Source: Sphingomonas sp. SORGH_AS_0879
Lineage (GTDB): Bacteria; Pseudomonadota; Alphaproteobacteria; Sphingomonadales; Sphingomonadaceae
Length of the DNA: 64,000 nt
Reading direction: 5' to 3'
NCBI RefSeq assembly: GCF_030819175.1
Contig: NZ_JAUTBJ010000002.1
Coordinates: forward strand, 2,738,001 to 2,802,000
The position numbers and the translations under genes are program-made. Below the pieces are notes generated by a model. That model ran no database searches and was not told the DNA's origin. It was given only the letters and a program-made list of their open reading frames with translations. Below are positions 1 through 9,079 of the stretch, piece by piece (within the stretch, counting starts at the first letter, position 1; every line of letters starts with the position of its first letter).

Positions 1-1580
1 CCCGGATCGACGAACAGCATCGTCTGTCCGCCGCCATTGTACGGCCTATAGGTCTCGGGCGCGATCACCCCCGAAAGCAGATAGTTGGAGGTGGCGTTGG
101 TCCGGTAATTGTCGAGCACATAGTCGTAGCGGCGGTCGAGGAAGCGCGCGAAAGCGCCCGTCCCGATCCCGAAGCCGCGATCCTCCGCCGCGAGGTTGAA
201 GCCCAGATTGGCGCGGGCGGTCAGCGCATTCTCGCGCTGGTCCTCGGCGGTCGTGCCATATTCGAACTGCTTGTAGTTGGCGGCATTCGCGACATAGGCC
301 GGATCGGTGAAGTTGAACTGCGCGAACTGGCCCGGCGTTATCGTATAGCCATAGGCCAGGCTGTTGGTGTTCGCGACGCGATAGGTCGCGAGGCGAGCGT
401 CCTGGCTATAGGTCGCCACCGCGTAGTTGACGCCGAAATCGGCAAGGATGCGGTCGCCCGGCGTCAGTTCGCCGTGGAAATCGGCATAGCGCATCCGGCG
501 GGTCTGGTAATATTGGACCAGATCGACCTGCGCATTGGCGTTGGCGACATTGCCGCCGGTCGCGATGACGCCGCTGAAATTGGTGTAGCGATTGGTCGCG
601 CTCGTCACCGCCGTGTTCGCAGCGACCAGGTTGGACTGGCGTTCCTCGTCATTGGTATGACGGAAATCGGCCAGCGTCACCGCCGCCTTGAACATTTGAT
701 GATCGTCGAACTCCAGCTTGCCGAACATGCCATAGCGCTGACGGATATTGTCGTAATGCAGCCAGCGACGGCGATCCGGCGCGACAAAGGCGCTGGATAC
801 GTCGTTAGCGGGCGAGGTCAGCCGCGTGCCGGTGGACGGATCGAAGTATAGATAATTGTCGCTGGCCGAATTCACCGAGGCGGAGTCGCGCCGGAAGAAA
901 CTGCCCGCCACGACGACACCGAATTTGCGATCCGGCCCGAAGGTCGTCGAGGCGACCAGCTCCGCCTGGCCCGAGGGGCCGGCCTTGCCGCGCGTCCGCT
1001 CGAAATCCCATTTGCCGATGTCGAAGCGCCCGCCGACAAAGGGCTTGCCGCCGCCATCGAAGGCGCTGCGGGTGCGCAGATTGGCGATGCCGCCGATCGC
1101 GTTGCCGTTCATCGCGGCATTGACCGATTTATAGACCTCCACCCGCGACGCGAGCGACGAGGGGATCACGTCGAGCGAGACGTTGCGCCGCCCGACCTCG
1201 TTGGCGGGCAGCGACACGCCGTCGATCTGGACGAGGTTATAGTCGGCGTTGAGGCCGCGGATCGACAGAAATTGCGCCTCGCCACGCGCATTGTTCTGGA
1301 TGGTCGAGACGCCGGGCACGCGGGTCAGCGCCTCGCCCAGCCCGAAATCGGGCAGTGTGCCGATCTCGTCCGAACTGATGCTGTCGGAGATCACGGCAAT
1401 CCCGCGCTTCGCCTCGATCTCGCGCACCGCCTGAAGCCGGGCGCCCGTCACGATGATCTCGTCATTTGCATCCTGAGGGTCGGACGGCGTGGTGGTCGGT
1501 GCGGTCGTCTGGGCCTGGATCGGCGCGGCCAACGCGGACGAGAGCAACAGCAGGCTGCGCAAGGCCAGTGACGTCTTCAT
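1..1580 (-). CDS. TonB-dependent receptor, 3' end beyond window edge
   Basis: Outer-membrane TonB-dependent receptor; 526 residues are visible and the C-terminal barrel runs off the left edge. The ATG at 1580 follows a GAGGGG ribosome site. A signal peptide (about residues 1-24, ending IQAQ) precedes a TonB-box-like EIIVTGARL (41-49) and a plug domain carrying SIRGLNADYNLVQIDGV (about 106-122). This plug style is typical of the Caulobacter/Sphingomonas receptor family, often tied to oligosaccharide uptake. The gene is divergent from a DUF6528/MFS/ROK operon, which suggests one regulated nutrient-uptake module. The substrate cannot be read from the sequence. Confidence 0.93.
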   Translation of the reverse strand, partial: MKTSLALRSLLLLSSALAAPIQAQTTAPTTTPSDPQDANDEIIVTGARLQAVREIEAKRGIAVISDSISSDEIGTLPDFGLGEALTRVPGVSTIQNNARGEAQFLSIRGLNADYNLVQIDGVSLPANEVGRRNVSLDVIPSSLASRVEVYKSVNAAMNGNAIGGIANLRTRSAFDGGGKPFVGGRFDIGKWDFERTRGKAGPSGQAELVASTTFGPDRKFGVVVAGSFFRRDSASVNSASDNYLYFDPSTGTRLTSPANDVSSAFVAPDRRRWLHYDNIRQRYGMFGKLEFDDHQMFKAAVTLADFRHTNDEERQSNLVAANTAVTSATNRYTNFSGVIATGGNVANANAQVDLVQYYQTRRMRYADFHGELTPGDRILADFGVNYAVATYSQDARLATYRVANTNSLAYGYTITPGQFAQFNFTDPAYVANAANYKQFEYGTTAEDQRENALTARANLGFNLAAEDRGFGIGTGAFARFLDRRYDYVLDNYRTNATSNYLLSGVIAPETYRPYNGGGQTMLFVDP

Positions 1581-1600
1581 GATATTCCCCTCTTTCCCCG

Positions 1601-1619
1601 AATAGGTCGATCGCCTATT
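1601..1619. promoter_or_regulatory. 6-7-6 inverted repeat between divergent genes (candidate ROK operator)
   Basis: AATAGG and CCTATT arms, each 6 bp and perfectly complementary, are separated by 7 bp. The site lies 21 bp upstream of the receptor start and about 70 bp upstream of the DUF6528 start. An inverted repeat of the same geometry but different sequence lies in the second receptor/ROK intergenic region (8988-9006). The operator role is inference. Confidence 0.35.
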
Positions 1620-1689
1620 ACTCACTATAGGTGACATATCTATGACGAAGCGGCCTGTGACGCAATCGTCATCAAGCGAGGGCAAAATC

Positions 1690-2571
1690 ATGCGTGGATT
1701 GAGGATGTTGAGCGCGCTGATCGGGCTGTTGGCGAGCACCGGGGCGGCGGCCGCCGATCGCCTCTATGCCTGTGGCGACGACCAGATTCGCGAATATGTC
1801 GTAACGGGCGACGCCGCGACGGAGACATGGAGGTGGAGCGCCGGCGCTGCCCAAGACCTGCCTTCAGCCTATCGGACCCGATTGCTCGCCCATATCGATG
1901 ACTGCAAAGCCGTCGATGGGAACAAGGCGATCCTCGTCACCGCCTCGACCGGGGGCGTCGTGCTGATCGATCGGGCGAGCGGGAAAGTGCGGTTCCGCGC
2001 GACCGCGCCCATGGCGCATTCGGCGGACCTGCTGCCCGGCGGCTATGCGGCGGTGGCCTTGTCGATCAACCCGGCGGGCGACCGACTGGAACTCTACAAG
2101 CTGTCGCGGAGCGAGCCTCCGCTCGCCAGCCTGCCGCTGCCCTCGGGCCATGGTGCGGTCTGGGACGCGCGGCGGCAAAGGCTGTTCGCGCTATCGCATG
2201 ATCTGATCCAGGCCTTTTCGTTCGATCCCGAAGCGGCCGCGCCCCGCCTGACCGAGGCCGCCCGCTGGACGCTGCCGGGGCGACGCGACGGGCACGATCT
2301 GTCGCCGACGCCCGGAGGCGGCTATGTCGTCACCACCGATGACGGGGCATGGACCTTCGATCCCGACCGTGGCGATTTCACGCCGATCCCGGCGCTGAAT
2401 CCGAAGCTGCGGGTCAAGGCGGTCAGCGTGACGAAGGAAGCGATGGCGTGGGTGCAGGCGGAGGAAAGCTGGTGGGCGCATGGCTTCACGGTCGCCGATC
2501 GCGATACGGGCCGTCAGCATCGGTTCGAGACGCCGGGGATGAAGCTCTACAAGGTCCGCTGGATTCCGTGA
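1690..2571 (+). CDS. DUF6528 secreted beta-propeller-like protein
   Basis: Secreted protein of 293 residues. The ATG at 1690 was chosen over an upstream in-frame ATG at 1642 because it follows GAGGG and opens a clean signal peptide (MRGLRMLSALIGLLAST, cleavage near AAAADR). The mature part has repeated YACGDDQIREY, DDCKAVDG, GGVVLID and AHSADLLPGG elements, which match my memory of the DUF6528 family, propeller-like proteins of unknown function. It is the first gene of an operon: its TGA overlaps the GTG start of the following MFS gene. A periplasmic role in sensing or handling the substrate of the neighbouring receptor is inference. Confidence 0.75.
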   Translation: MRGLRMLSALIGLLASTGAAAADRLYACGDDQIREYVVTGDAATETWRWSAGAAQDLPSAYRTRLLAHIDDCKAVDGNKAILVTASTGGVVLIDRASGKVRFRATAPMAHSADLLPGGYAAVALSINPAGDRLELYKLSRSEPPLASLPLPSGHGAVWDARRQRLFALSHDLIQAFSFDPEAAAPRLTEAARWTLPGRRDGHDLSPTPGGGYVVTTDDGAWTFDPDRGDFTPIPALNPKLRVKAVSVTKEAMAWVQAEESWWAHGFTVADRDTGRQHRFETPGMKLYKVRWIP

Positions 2572-3737
2572 CATGGCGCCGGGCCTGCGCGACCTATGGC
2601 ACGGCCCATTTCGGCAAGAGCCTGTTGTGGAGCGGCAGCGATCTGCTGACCCTCTATCTGCTCGTCTCGGTCTACAGGCTGGACCCGATGACGGCGGGGA
2701 CGCTGTTCTTGATCGGATTGGCGGCCAATGCACTGGCCGATTTCGCCGTGGGCAACCACCTTGCGCGCCGTCCCCGTCATGCGGCGCCGATCGCGGCGAT
2801 CGCGCTGCTGGTGTCGGGGATCAGTTTCCCGGCGACGGTGCTGCTTGCCCCCTATGGCGCGGCCGCGCTGCTGGCGGCGACCCTGATATTCCGCATCGCC
2901 TACGCCGGGATCGACGTGCCGCACAATGCGCTGCTCACCCGGTTGGGCGACACGCCCGCCCGCGCGATCGGACTCGCGCGCGGGCGGACTGTGGGGACTG
3001 CGCTCGCCTCGCTGGTGGCGGCCGGAGCTGCCAGCGGCGGCAAGGACATGGACACCGCCGCGCTGTTGTGGGCGATCGCGGCTGGTGGCGTCCTGATCGG
3101 GGCGATGATGGTGCCGCTGCTGATCGCTTTCACGCCCCGATCGTCGGCGATCGGGGCAGAGCGGTCGGTCACGCCATCCCTGCCAGTGCCCTTTATGGCG
3201 GCCAGCGTGATCGGCATCGTCGCGCTGGGGGCGCTGGCCAAGGCGGTGCTGCACCTGCCTGGTGCCTGGCATCGTGGCGATGACGGTACGGCGATCCTGA
3301 CCATGCTGATCCTGGGCCGAACCGCCTCCGCCCTACTGCCCATCCGCCTGCGCGACGCGCGCCATGGACTGACGCTGCTGGCCATGATCTATGCCATGGC
3401 CGCGTTCGTTGCGATCGGGTTCGCGTGGAATGCGGGGCTGGCGATGCTGGCCCTGCTGGGCCTGACTTTGGGAACGACGAACCTGATCGGCTGGGCGATC
3501 CTGCCGGTGCTGGGAGCGGACCCGCGCGGTTACGGCCTCTATACCATGGTATCGAAGCTGGCGCTGGGCGCGGCGGGGCTGGCGCTGGCCGGAGGACTGG
3601 GGCGAGTGCCAAGCTTCACCACGGACAGCTATATCGCCTTCGTCCTCCTGGTCGGCGCGGGCTGCGTCGTTACGGCCTTGTTGCTGCTCATACCCAGCTT
3701 GACACGATCGCCCGCGCAAGGCTTGCCAGCCGCATGA
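2568..3737 (+). CDS. MFS transporter (sugar-type, operon with ROK regulator)
   Basis: Inner-membrane major facilitator protein of 389 residues with about twelve hydrophobic segments. The GTG at 2568 overlaps the preceding stop (GTGA), giving translational coupling; the open frame extends further upstream, but only inside the DUF6528 gene. The N-terminal region (ATYGTAHFGKSLLW) and the FRIAYAGIDVPHNALL segment resemble the GPH/glycoside-cation symporter branch and are recognisably similar to the second MFS in this window (10122-11366). Its ATGA overlap with the ROK regulator downstream supports one transcript. Probable job: moving the product delivered by the divergent TonB receptor across the inner membrane. 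Confidence 0.88.
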   Translation: MTWRRACATYGTAHFGKSLLWSGSDLLTLYLLVSVYRLDPMTAGTLFLIGLAANALADFAVGNHLARRPRHAAPIAAIALLVSGISFPATVLLAPYGAAALLAATLIFRIAYAGIDVPHNALLTRLGDTPARAIGLARGRTVGTALASLVAAGAASGGKDMDTAALLWAIAAGGVLIGAMMVPLLIAFTPRSSAIGAERSVTPSLPVPFMAASVIGIVALGALAKAVLHLPGAWHRGDDGTAILTMLILGRTASALLPIRLRDARHGLTLLAMIYAMAAFVAIGFAWNAGLAMLALLGLTLGTTNLIGWAILPVLGADPRGYGLYTMVSKLALGAAGLALAGGLGRVPSFTTDSYIAFVLLVGAGCVVTALLLLIPSLTRSPAQGLPAA

Positions 3738-4915
3738 ACGCGATAACCGCAGGCGATTATCCGACGCATTTCCTCCGGGAAGACGGGCGCCGCACCGCAA
3801 CCGCCAATGAGCGTGTCGTGATGGATCTGCTGTCGCGTCACGGCCCGTCGAGTCGCGCCGACCTTGCCCGGATGACCGGCTTGGCCCCGCATTCGATCAC
3901 CCGTCTGGTCGAGCCGCTGATCGCGCGCGGTCTGCTGCGCGAGGCGCTGCCCGTCGCAGCGGGACGCGGCAAGCCGGCCGCTAAGCTGGCCCTGGAAGGT
4001 GACGCCGCGTTCGCGGTCGGTCTGTCGGTGATGACCGACGCCGTGTCACTGGTGCTGCTCGACCTGGCCGGCCGGGTGCAGAGCGGTCGCAGCGAACGGC
4101 TGTCCGACACCGAGATCCAGCCCGCCTGCCACCAGATTCGCCGGATGATCGACACCGCGATCACCGATGCCGGGCGCGATCGATCGACGCTGATCGGGAT
4201 CGGGGTCGGCGTCACCGGCTACTTTATCGGCGACGGCGCCAGGCTGAACCCGCCCCGGCTGCTCGATCCCTGGGCACTGGTGCCGCTCGACACGATCCTG
4301 GCCGAGACGTTGGCCGAAAAGGTCTGGATCGACAATGACGGCAATGTCGCGGCCATCGGCGAGGCGATGCTGGGCCATGGGCGCGTGTCGCGCGACTTCG
4401 CCTATCTCTATTTCTCCGCCGGTTTCGGTGGCGGTATCATTTCGCAGGGGCTGCCGCTGCGCGGGAGGCATGGCAATGCGGGCGAGTTCGCCTCGATCCT
4501 GCCGGCGGATTGGCCACAGCCCAATCTCGAGGCGCTGCGCATGACCTTCGACGCGCATGGCAAGACATTTCCCGATCTGCACGCGATGCTGGCCGACTTC
4601 GATGCTGGCCACCCCGCGGTCGATACGTGGCTGGACCGCTGCCTGCCGTCGCTCAACCTGGTCGCATCGGCGATTTCGGCGACGATCGACCCCGGAGCGA
4701 TCGTATTGGGCGGACGCCTGCCCGCGTCGCTGGCATCGCGGATCGCCGAGCGGATACGTATCACCAATCCCGAGCGGCGCGGTTTCCACCGCCCCTCCGC
4801 CCGGATCGTTCCATCGACGATCGATGGCGATGCGGCGGCCGTCGGCGCGGCGACCCTTCCCCTGCGGGCCGCCTTCTTCGATCCGGAAGCGGGGCACGTG
4901 CTCACGGGAGACTGA
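3734..4915 (+). CDS. ROK-family transcriptional regulator
   Basis: 393-residue regulator starting at an ATG that overlaps the MFS stop (ATGA). Residues about 25-75 form a winged helix (VVMDLLSRHGPSSRADLARM, then ITRLVEPLIARGLL). The rest is a ROK actin-like fold with IDNDGNVAAIGEAMLG and GRHGNAGE. The kinase-type phosphate loop (DxGGT) is replaced by GLSVMTDAV, and the Cys zinc cluster that usually follows GRHG.AGE is missing, so this should be a sugar-sensing repressor and not a kinase. It probably controls its own operon and the divergent receptor. Confidence 0.9.
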   Translation: MNAITAGDYPTHFLREDGRRTATANERVVMDLLSRHGPSSRADLARMTGLAPHSITRLVEPLIARGLLREALPVAAGRGKPAAKLALEGDAAFAVGLSVMTDAVSLVLLDLAGRVQSGRSERLSDTEIQPACHQIRRMIDTAITDAGRDRSTLIGIGVGVTGYFIGDGARLNPPRLLDPWALVPLDTILAETLAEKVWIDNDGNVAAIGEAMLGHGRVSRDFAYLYFSAGFGGGIISQGLPLRGRHGNAGEFASILPADWPQPNLEALRMTFDAHGKTFPDLHAMLADFDAGHPAVDTWLDRCLPSLNLVASAISATIDPGAIVLGGRLPASLASRIAERIRITNPERRGFHRPSARIVPSTIDGDAAAVGAATLPLRAAFFDPEAGHVLTGD

Positions 4916-5082
4916 GGCGTATTCTCATTACTCCATCTCACCTGGGCATCCTCCGCCCGTCTCGCGTGCCGCTCCCAATAGGAATTAGTGCGCGCGTCCG
5001 CCGAAAAATCGTCCGATCGGCGTGCTAGCGTGGATCGCCCGGTACGGGCGCTGACGGCACACGCCTCGTCTGTCCAGCATCG

Positions 5083-6201
5083 TTAAGCCGGTGACACGGA
5101 CACAGAGGGTGCGCTGGCCGGTACGGCGGCCGGCGATAACAGCAAACCGCTGTCGGTCGCGTAGCGGAAGGTTTCGACGATATCGCCCGTCGTCACCGTC
5201 AGCACGCCTTCGGTCAGGTCGTCGGCGACGCTGATGCGCTGTTCCCCCATATCCGGGCACTGGATGATCGCGCCATCGGCAAAGCCTCCCGCCGCCGCAG
5301 GGCGCATCAGGCAGGTGCGGCCCCGCCCGTCGGCGATCTCCAGCCATCCGCGTTCGGTAATACGGTGCGTATAGGCGGTCGCGCCGTCCGGGGCGATGGT
5401 CGTGAAGGTCTCACCGCGACCGAACCGCCGATCGGGCGCGTTCAGCCCCTTCACCCCGACCATGTTGTGCGACAGCAACCCGTCGGCGCCGATATAGTAA
5501 TGGCCGATCTGGGTGCCGGTATTGCCCGGCCAGCGCAGGTGCATGTGAACATGGGGCGGGGCATCGACATGGCCGTGCGGGGCATTGATGTCGAAGCCCA
5601 TGATCTGGATGGTCCCCCATCCCCGCTTTACCGCCTCCTCGCCCAGGCCAAGCGTCCGCACGACCTGTCGCTGCGCGAACTCCAGCACGTTCGCCGCGCG
5701 CCGCTGAAGGTCGGGAAAGGCGCCGGTGGCATAGGCACCGGCACGCCGCGCAGGATCGGCATGTTCGAAACGCAGCACCAAGCCCGGCTCGACGATATGG
5801 GTTGCGACCTCCGCGGCGGTGATCGCATCCTGCGCGAGCGGGGGGAGCGCCACGACGATGCGGTCGCCGGTCGTCCGAAAGGGCAGTTCCCCGGATTCGA
5901 GCAAGACCCGCCGAACGGTGGCGGGACGCGCGTCGAACGCGAGTTCGATGGTGCGCTGCCGCGGCACCCGCAACGCGATGGCCGTTTCGCGCGCATTGTC
6001 GGCGTTGAACAGAGGTTCGTCGACGACGCGGCACGCCCTGCACGATGCGGGATCGAAGCGGACGGGCGCGCTCACCGCCCCGTCACTCTTGACGAATTTC
6101 AGGACGATACGGACATCGTCGCGATTGCCGGTCCCCGCCGCCGAAGCGACGGCGGGGACCATTGCGAGCGTGGCGCTGGCCAAGGCCAGTCGCTTCACCA
6201 T
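5083..6201 (-). CDS. Secreted protein with His-rich motif, coupled to TonB receptor; function unknown
   Basis: Not recognised. The 372-residue protein begins with a signal peptide (MVKRLALASATLAMVPAVASAA). The ATG at 6201 was chosen because GGAAG lies five bases upstream; another in-frame ATG is at 6213. Both starts overlap the end of the TonB receptor gene, so the two are translationally coupled. A CRAC motif sits near residue 55. A histidine cluster, HGHVDAPPHVHMHLRWPG, at about 210-230 looks like a metal or cupin-type site. One stretch (TIELAFDARPATVRRVLLES) faintly recalls the STN fold, but I would not claim it. Its place behind the receptor suggests periplasmic handling of the imported ligand. 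Confidence 0.8.
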   Translation of the reverse strand: MVKRLALASATLAMVPAVASAAGTGNRDDVRIVLKFVKSDGAVSAPVRFDPASCRACRVVDEPLFNADNARETAIALRVPRQRTIELAFDARPATVRRVLLESGELPFRTTGDRIVVALPPLAQDAITAAEVATHIVEPGLVLRFEHADPARRAGAYATGAFPDLQRRAANVLEFAQRQVVRTLGLGEEAVKRGWGTIQIMGFDINAPHGHVDAPPHVHMHLRWPGNTGTQIGHYYIGADGLLSHNMVGVKGLNAPDRRFGRGETFTTIAPDGATAYTHRITERGWLEIADGRGRTCLMRPAAAGGFADGAIIQCPDMGEQRISVADDLTEGVLTVTTGDIVETFRYATDSGLLLSPAAVPASAPSVSVSPA

Positions 6202-8957
6202 TGCGGCTTCCACGACAGACCGAGCCAGAAGGTGCGGCCTACGGGGAAGAAGTAGTTCACATAGGCCTGATCGACGCCCTGCCGAACGATGAAGGGCGAC
6301 TTGGTGAGGTTCTGCACCTGCCCGACCAGCTCCACGCCCTCGCGAACGGTCCAGCGCGCCTGCACGTCGATCTGCTGGCGCGGTTCCTGATAGAGGTCGC
6401 GGGTCGGGGTATCGCCATCCGCCGATTGCAGCGCACGACCGATGCGGTTGTAGGAGCCGCGCAGTTCTACCGGCCCGATCGCGTAAAAGGCGGTCAGGTT
6501 GGCGATGTAGGCGGGTTGCTGGATCAGACCGCTCGTCTTGCGCGTCGCGGGCAGGCCCGATGCAATGCCCGCGGCACTGACGGGCTGGCGATAGGAGCCG
6601 TCAAGCAGCGTGAAGTTCGCGTTGAAGCCCAGCCCCGGCAGCGCGGTGATGCGATCCATCGTGTAGCCGACCTCCAGCCCCTTCACGTTCGCCCCCACCG
6701 CGTTGCGCGGCGTGCTGACGACGACGTTCTGATAGGTCACGCCCTGAAAGGTCGTGGCCGGTCCCATCTGACTGCTGGTGAAGATCTCGTTGCGGATGTC
6801 CTTCACGAACCCGGCGACCGAGATCATGCCCGCGGGCATGTACCATTCGTACGACAGGTCGTAATTCCACGCCTCGCGCGGCTTCAGGTCGGGGTTGCCG
6901 GTGTTGACAGTCAGCGTGCCGTCCGTGCCGATCCCGAACGAGGTGCGCGCGGCATATTGGCTGTAGTCGGGCCGTCCGATCGTCTTCGACACGCCCGCGC
7001 GAACGCGCATTCCATCGCCGAGCTGATAGGTTGCCAGTGCTGAGGGCAGCCAATAGCCATAATCGGTCGTGCGCCGCACCGGCTCATAGGCGGTCGCACC
7101 GCGAACGGTCGGCGCCTGGTTGGTGTCCACGACAAGATGCGTGCTGTCGTAGCGGACGCCGATCTGCGCGTCGAAGCGGTCGGCGCGGAACAGGCCCTGC
7201 GCATAGACCGCCTTGGTCGTCTCCACATCGCGGAAGTCGTCGGCGGCGTTGTTCGCGATCTGGTTGGTAGTGGTGAACGAGGCGCGGTTGGCGTCGAACC
7301 GCTGCCATGCGGCCGGGCGGTTGATGAGCAGATAGGCCACCGCCGGAGTCAGATACGCCGCCGGCCGCTTGTCGTAGAGAATGCCCGACAGCGTGCCAAC
7401 CGTGGTTTGGTCGGTGGTCGTGGCGGGGACGTATTCGAGATAGCGCTGGTCGTAGGACAGATCGGTCCGCGTGACCGCCGCCCCGATGTTCGCACCCAAG
7501 CCGCGATCATCAGCCGTGGCGTTGAACCCCAGATTGAGCTTGCCGAAGTCGACGGTGGAATCGAGGTCGCGGTTGATGTTACGGAAATAAAGCGCACGGT
7601 AGCTGTCGGGATTGGTCGCAGCGGCCGTGTCGTTGATCGTCAGCCGTGGCCGTCCATCGATGATGGTGTAGCCATAGCCATAGGCAGGCAGGAACCCGGC
7701 CGACGACGTTCCGGCGCGCGGGTTGGTATCGTATTTGATCATCTCGCGCAGTTCGCGATACTGCGCCTTCGACCGCGCAAGCGTGGTGTCGAGAACGATA
7801 CCGCCGCCGAAATCATGCCGGCCCTTGGCATCGATCAGCCAGGTGTCGCGCGTTACCGGCTGATAGGTCAGTCCCTGCTGGAGGTCGCCCTGCGCGAACG
7901 CGCCGCTGGTTGCGGTGACTGCGGTCGGCGCGCCGGTCGGCAGCGTCAGGATCTCGTAACGGGTCTCGACATCCTTGTCGTGGTAATAGCCGCCGAACAG
8001 CGACACTTCGGTCGCGTCGTCGGGCCGCCATTCCAGCTTCAGGTTCCCGCTGAGACGGGTGCGCATATTCTCGAAGAAATAATCCTGGTTGCGAACCGGC
8101 ACCAGCAAGCCGGTCGACAGGTTCGGAAATGGCGTGCGCGCACCGGCTGCGGTGAAATAGGACCAGCCCGCACCGTTGCTGTCGCCAGGCAGCTCGGCGC
8201 GCGCGGTCGAGGGAAGGCGCTGATACTCGACCGAGGCGACGATGCCGAAGCTCTGACCGGGACCAAAGCGTAGCGCGCCGGTCGCGTCGGTGCGGATCGA
8301 AGGACCGCCCTGCTGGATGAGCTTGCCCGCCGTGTCGTTATAGCCGCCATTGGCGTTCACGACGAGGAAGCGTTCGCCACGGACGTCGAACGCACTCTTC
8401 GACACGATATTGATCTGCCCGCCGAGCGCGTGCGGATCATATTGCGCGGTGACGCTCTTGATCGCCTCGATCCGCGACACCAGCGAGGAGGGCAGCATGT
8501 CGAGCCGCGCGCCGCGATACACCCAATCGGGCGATGCGAGCGGAATGCCGTCGATCGTGACCAGATTGTAGCGCGGATCAAGGCCACGGATCGTCGCACG
8601 CTGATAGATGTCGCGGTTCTTGGTCGGATCGGCACCCCCTACGACCGAGACCCCGGTGATGCGCCGGCTCGCCTCGACGATGTTGAGATCGGGCAGGCGT
8701 CCCACATCGTCCTGCGAAATGGCATCGAGGATCACGGCCGACTGGCGCTTGGTCTTGGTCGCCGACTGCTGCGACGCGCGGAAACCGGTGACGACAATCT
8801 CTTCACCCGGTGCCGGTTCGGCGACTGGCCCCGCCTGGGCCGTGTTGGCCACAACCGGTTCGGCGGGTGCGGTCTGTGCGGCGACTGGCAACGCACAGCC
8901 CAGCGACGTGCCAACCAGAAGAACGCTAACCAGGCGTATATGACGTGCAGATTTCAT
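6195..8957 (-). CDS. TonB-dependent receptor (carbohydrate type)
   Basis: Full-length outer-membrane receptor of 920 residues. It has a signal peptide (cleavage near PVAAQT), a TonB-box-like EEIVVTGFRAS (about 52-62), a plug with TIRGLDPRYNLVTIDGIPL, and a long beta barrel ending in aromatic FWLGLSWKPQW, the usual C-terminal BAM signal. The length and the plug motifs fit the large Caulobacter/Sphingomonas TBDR class. It lies divergent from a ROK regulator (9080), and its 3' end overlaps the His-rich secreted protein. A role in importing a glycan or aromatic glycoside is inferred from context only. Confidence 0.95.
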   Translation of the reverse strand: MKSARHIRLVSVLLVGTSLGCALPVAAQTAPAEPVVANTAQAGPVAEPAPGEEIVVTGFRASQQSATKTKRQSAVILDAISQDDVGRLPDLNIVEASRRITGVSVVGGADPTKNRDIYQRATIRGLDPRYNLVTIDGIPLASPDWVYRGARLDMLPSSLVSRIEAIKSVTAQYDPHALGGQINIVSKSAFDVRGERFLVVNANGGYNDTAGKLIQQGGPSIRTDATGALRFGPGQSFGIVASVEYQRLPSTARAELPGDSNGAGWSYFTAAGARTPFPNLSTGLLVPVRNQDYFFENMRTRLSGNLKLEWRPDDATEVSLFGGYYHDKDVETRYEILTLPTGAPTAVTATSGAFAQGDLQQGLTYQPVTRDTWLIDAKGRHDFGGGIVLDTTLARSKAQYRELREMIKYDTNPRAGTSSAGFLPAYGYGYTIIDGRPRLTINDTAAATNPDSYRALYFRNINRDLDSTVDFGKLNLGFNATADDRGLGANIGAAVTRTDLSYDQRYLEYVPATTTDQTTVGTLSGILYDKRPAAYLTPAVAYLLINRPAAWQRFDANRASFTTTNQIANNAADDFRDVETTKAVYAQGLFRADRFDAQIGVRYDSTHLVVDTNQAPTVRGATAYEPVRRTTDYGYWLPSALATYQLGDGMRVRAGVSKTIGRPDYSQYAARTSFGIGTDGTLTVNTGNPDLKPREAWNYDLSYEWYMPAGMISVAGFVKDIRNEIFTSSQMGPATTFQGVTYQNVVVSTPRNAVGANVKGLEVGYTMDRITALPGLGFNANFTLLDGSYRQPVSAAGIASGLPATRKTSGLIQQPAYIANLTAFYAIGPVELRGSYNRIGRALQSADGDTPTRDLYQEPRQQIDVQARWTVREGVELVGQVQNLTKSPFIVRQGVDQAYVNYFFPVGRTFWLGLSWKPQW

Positions 8958-8987
8958 CTATATCCCCCTTCGGAACCCGCTTTATAT

Positions 8988-9006
8988 ATATCATTCATTG
9001 TGATAT
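8988..9006. promoter_or_regulatory. 6-7-6 inverted repeat between divergent receptor and ROK genes
   Basis: ATATCA and TGATAT arms are separated by 7 bp, inside an AT-rich stretch of the 122-bp divergent intergenic region. The geometry equals that of the repeat at 1601-1619 in the other receptor/ROK locus. The neighbouring TATATATA could be a -10 element for the receptor gene. The operator role is inference. Confidence 0.35.
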
Positions 9007-9079
9007 TTATTTGACAACAGAGGGGGTGCCGCATTTTCGCTGCGGCGTCTGACTATCATGTTGAATCGAAGGGAGTTTG

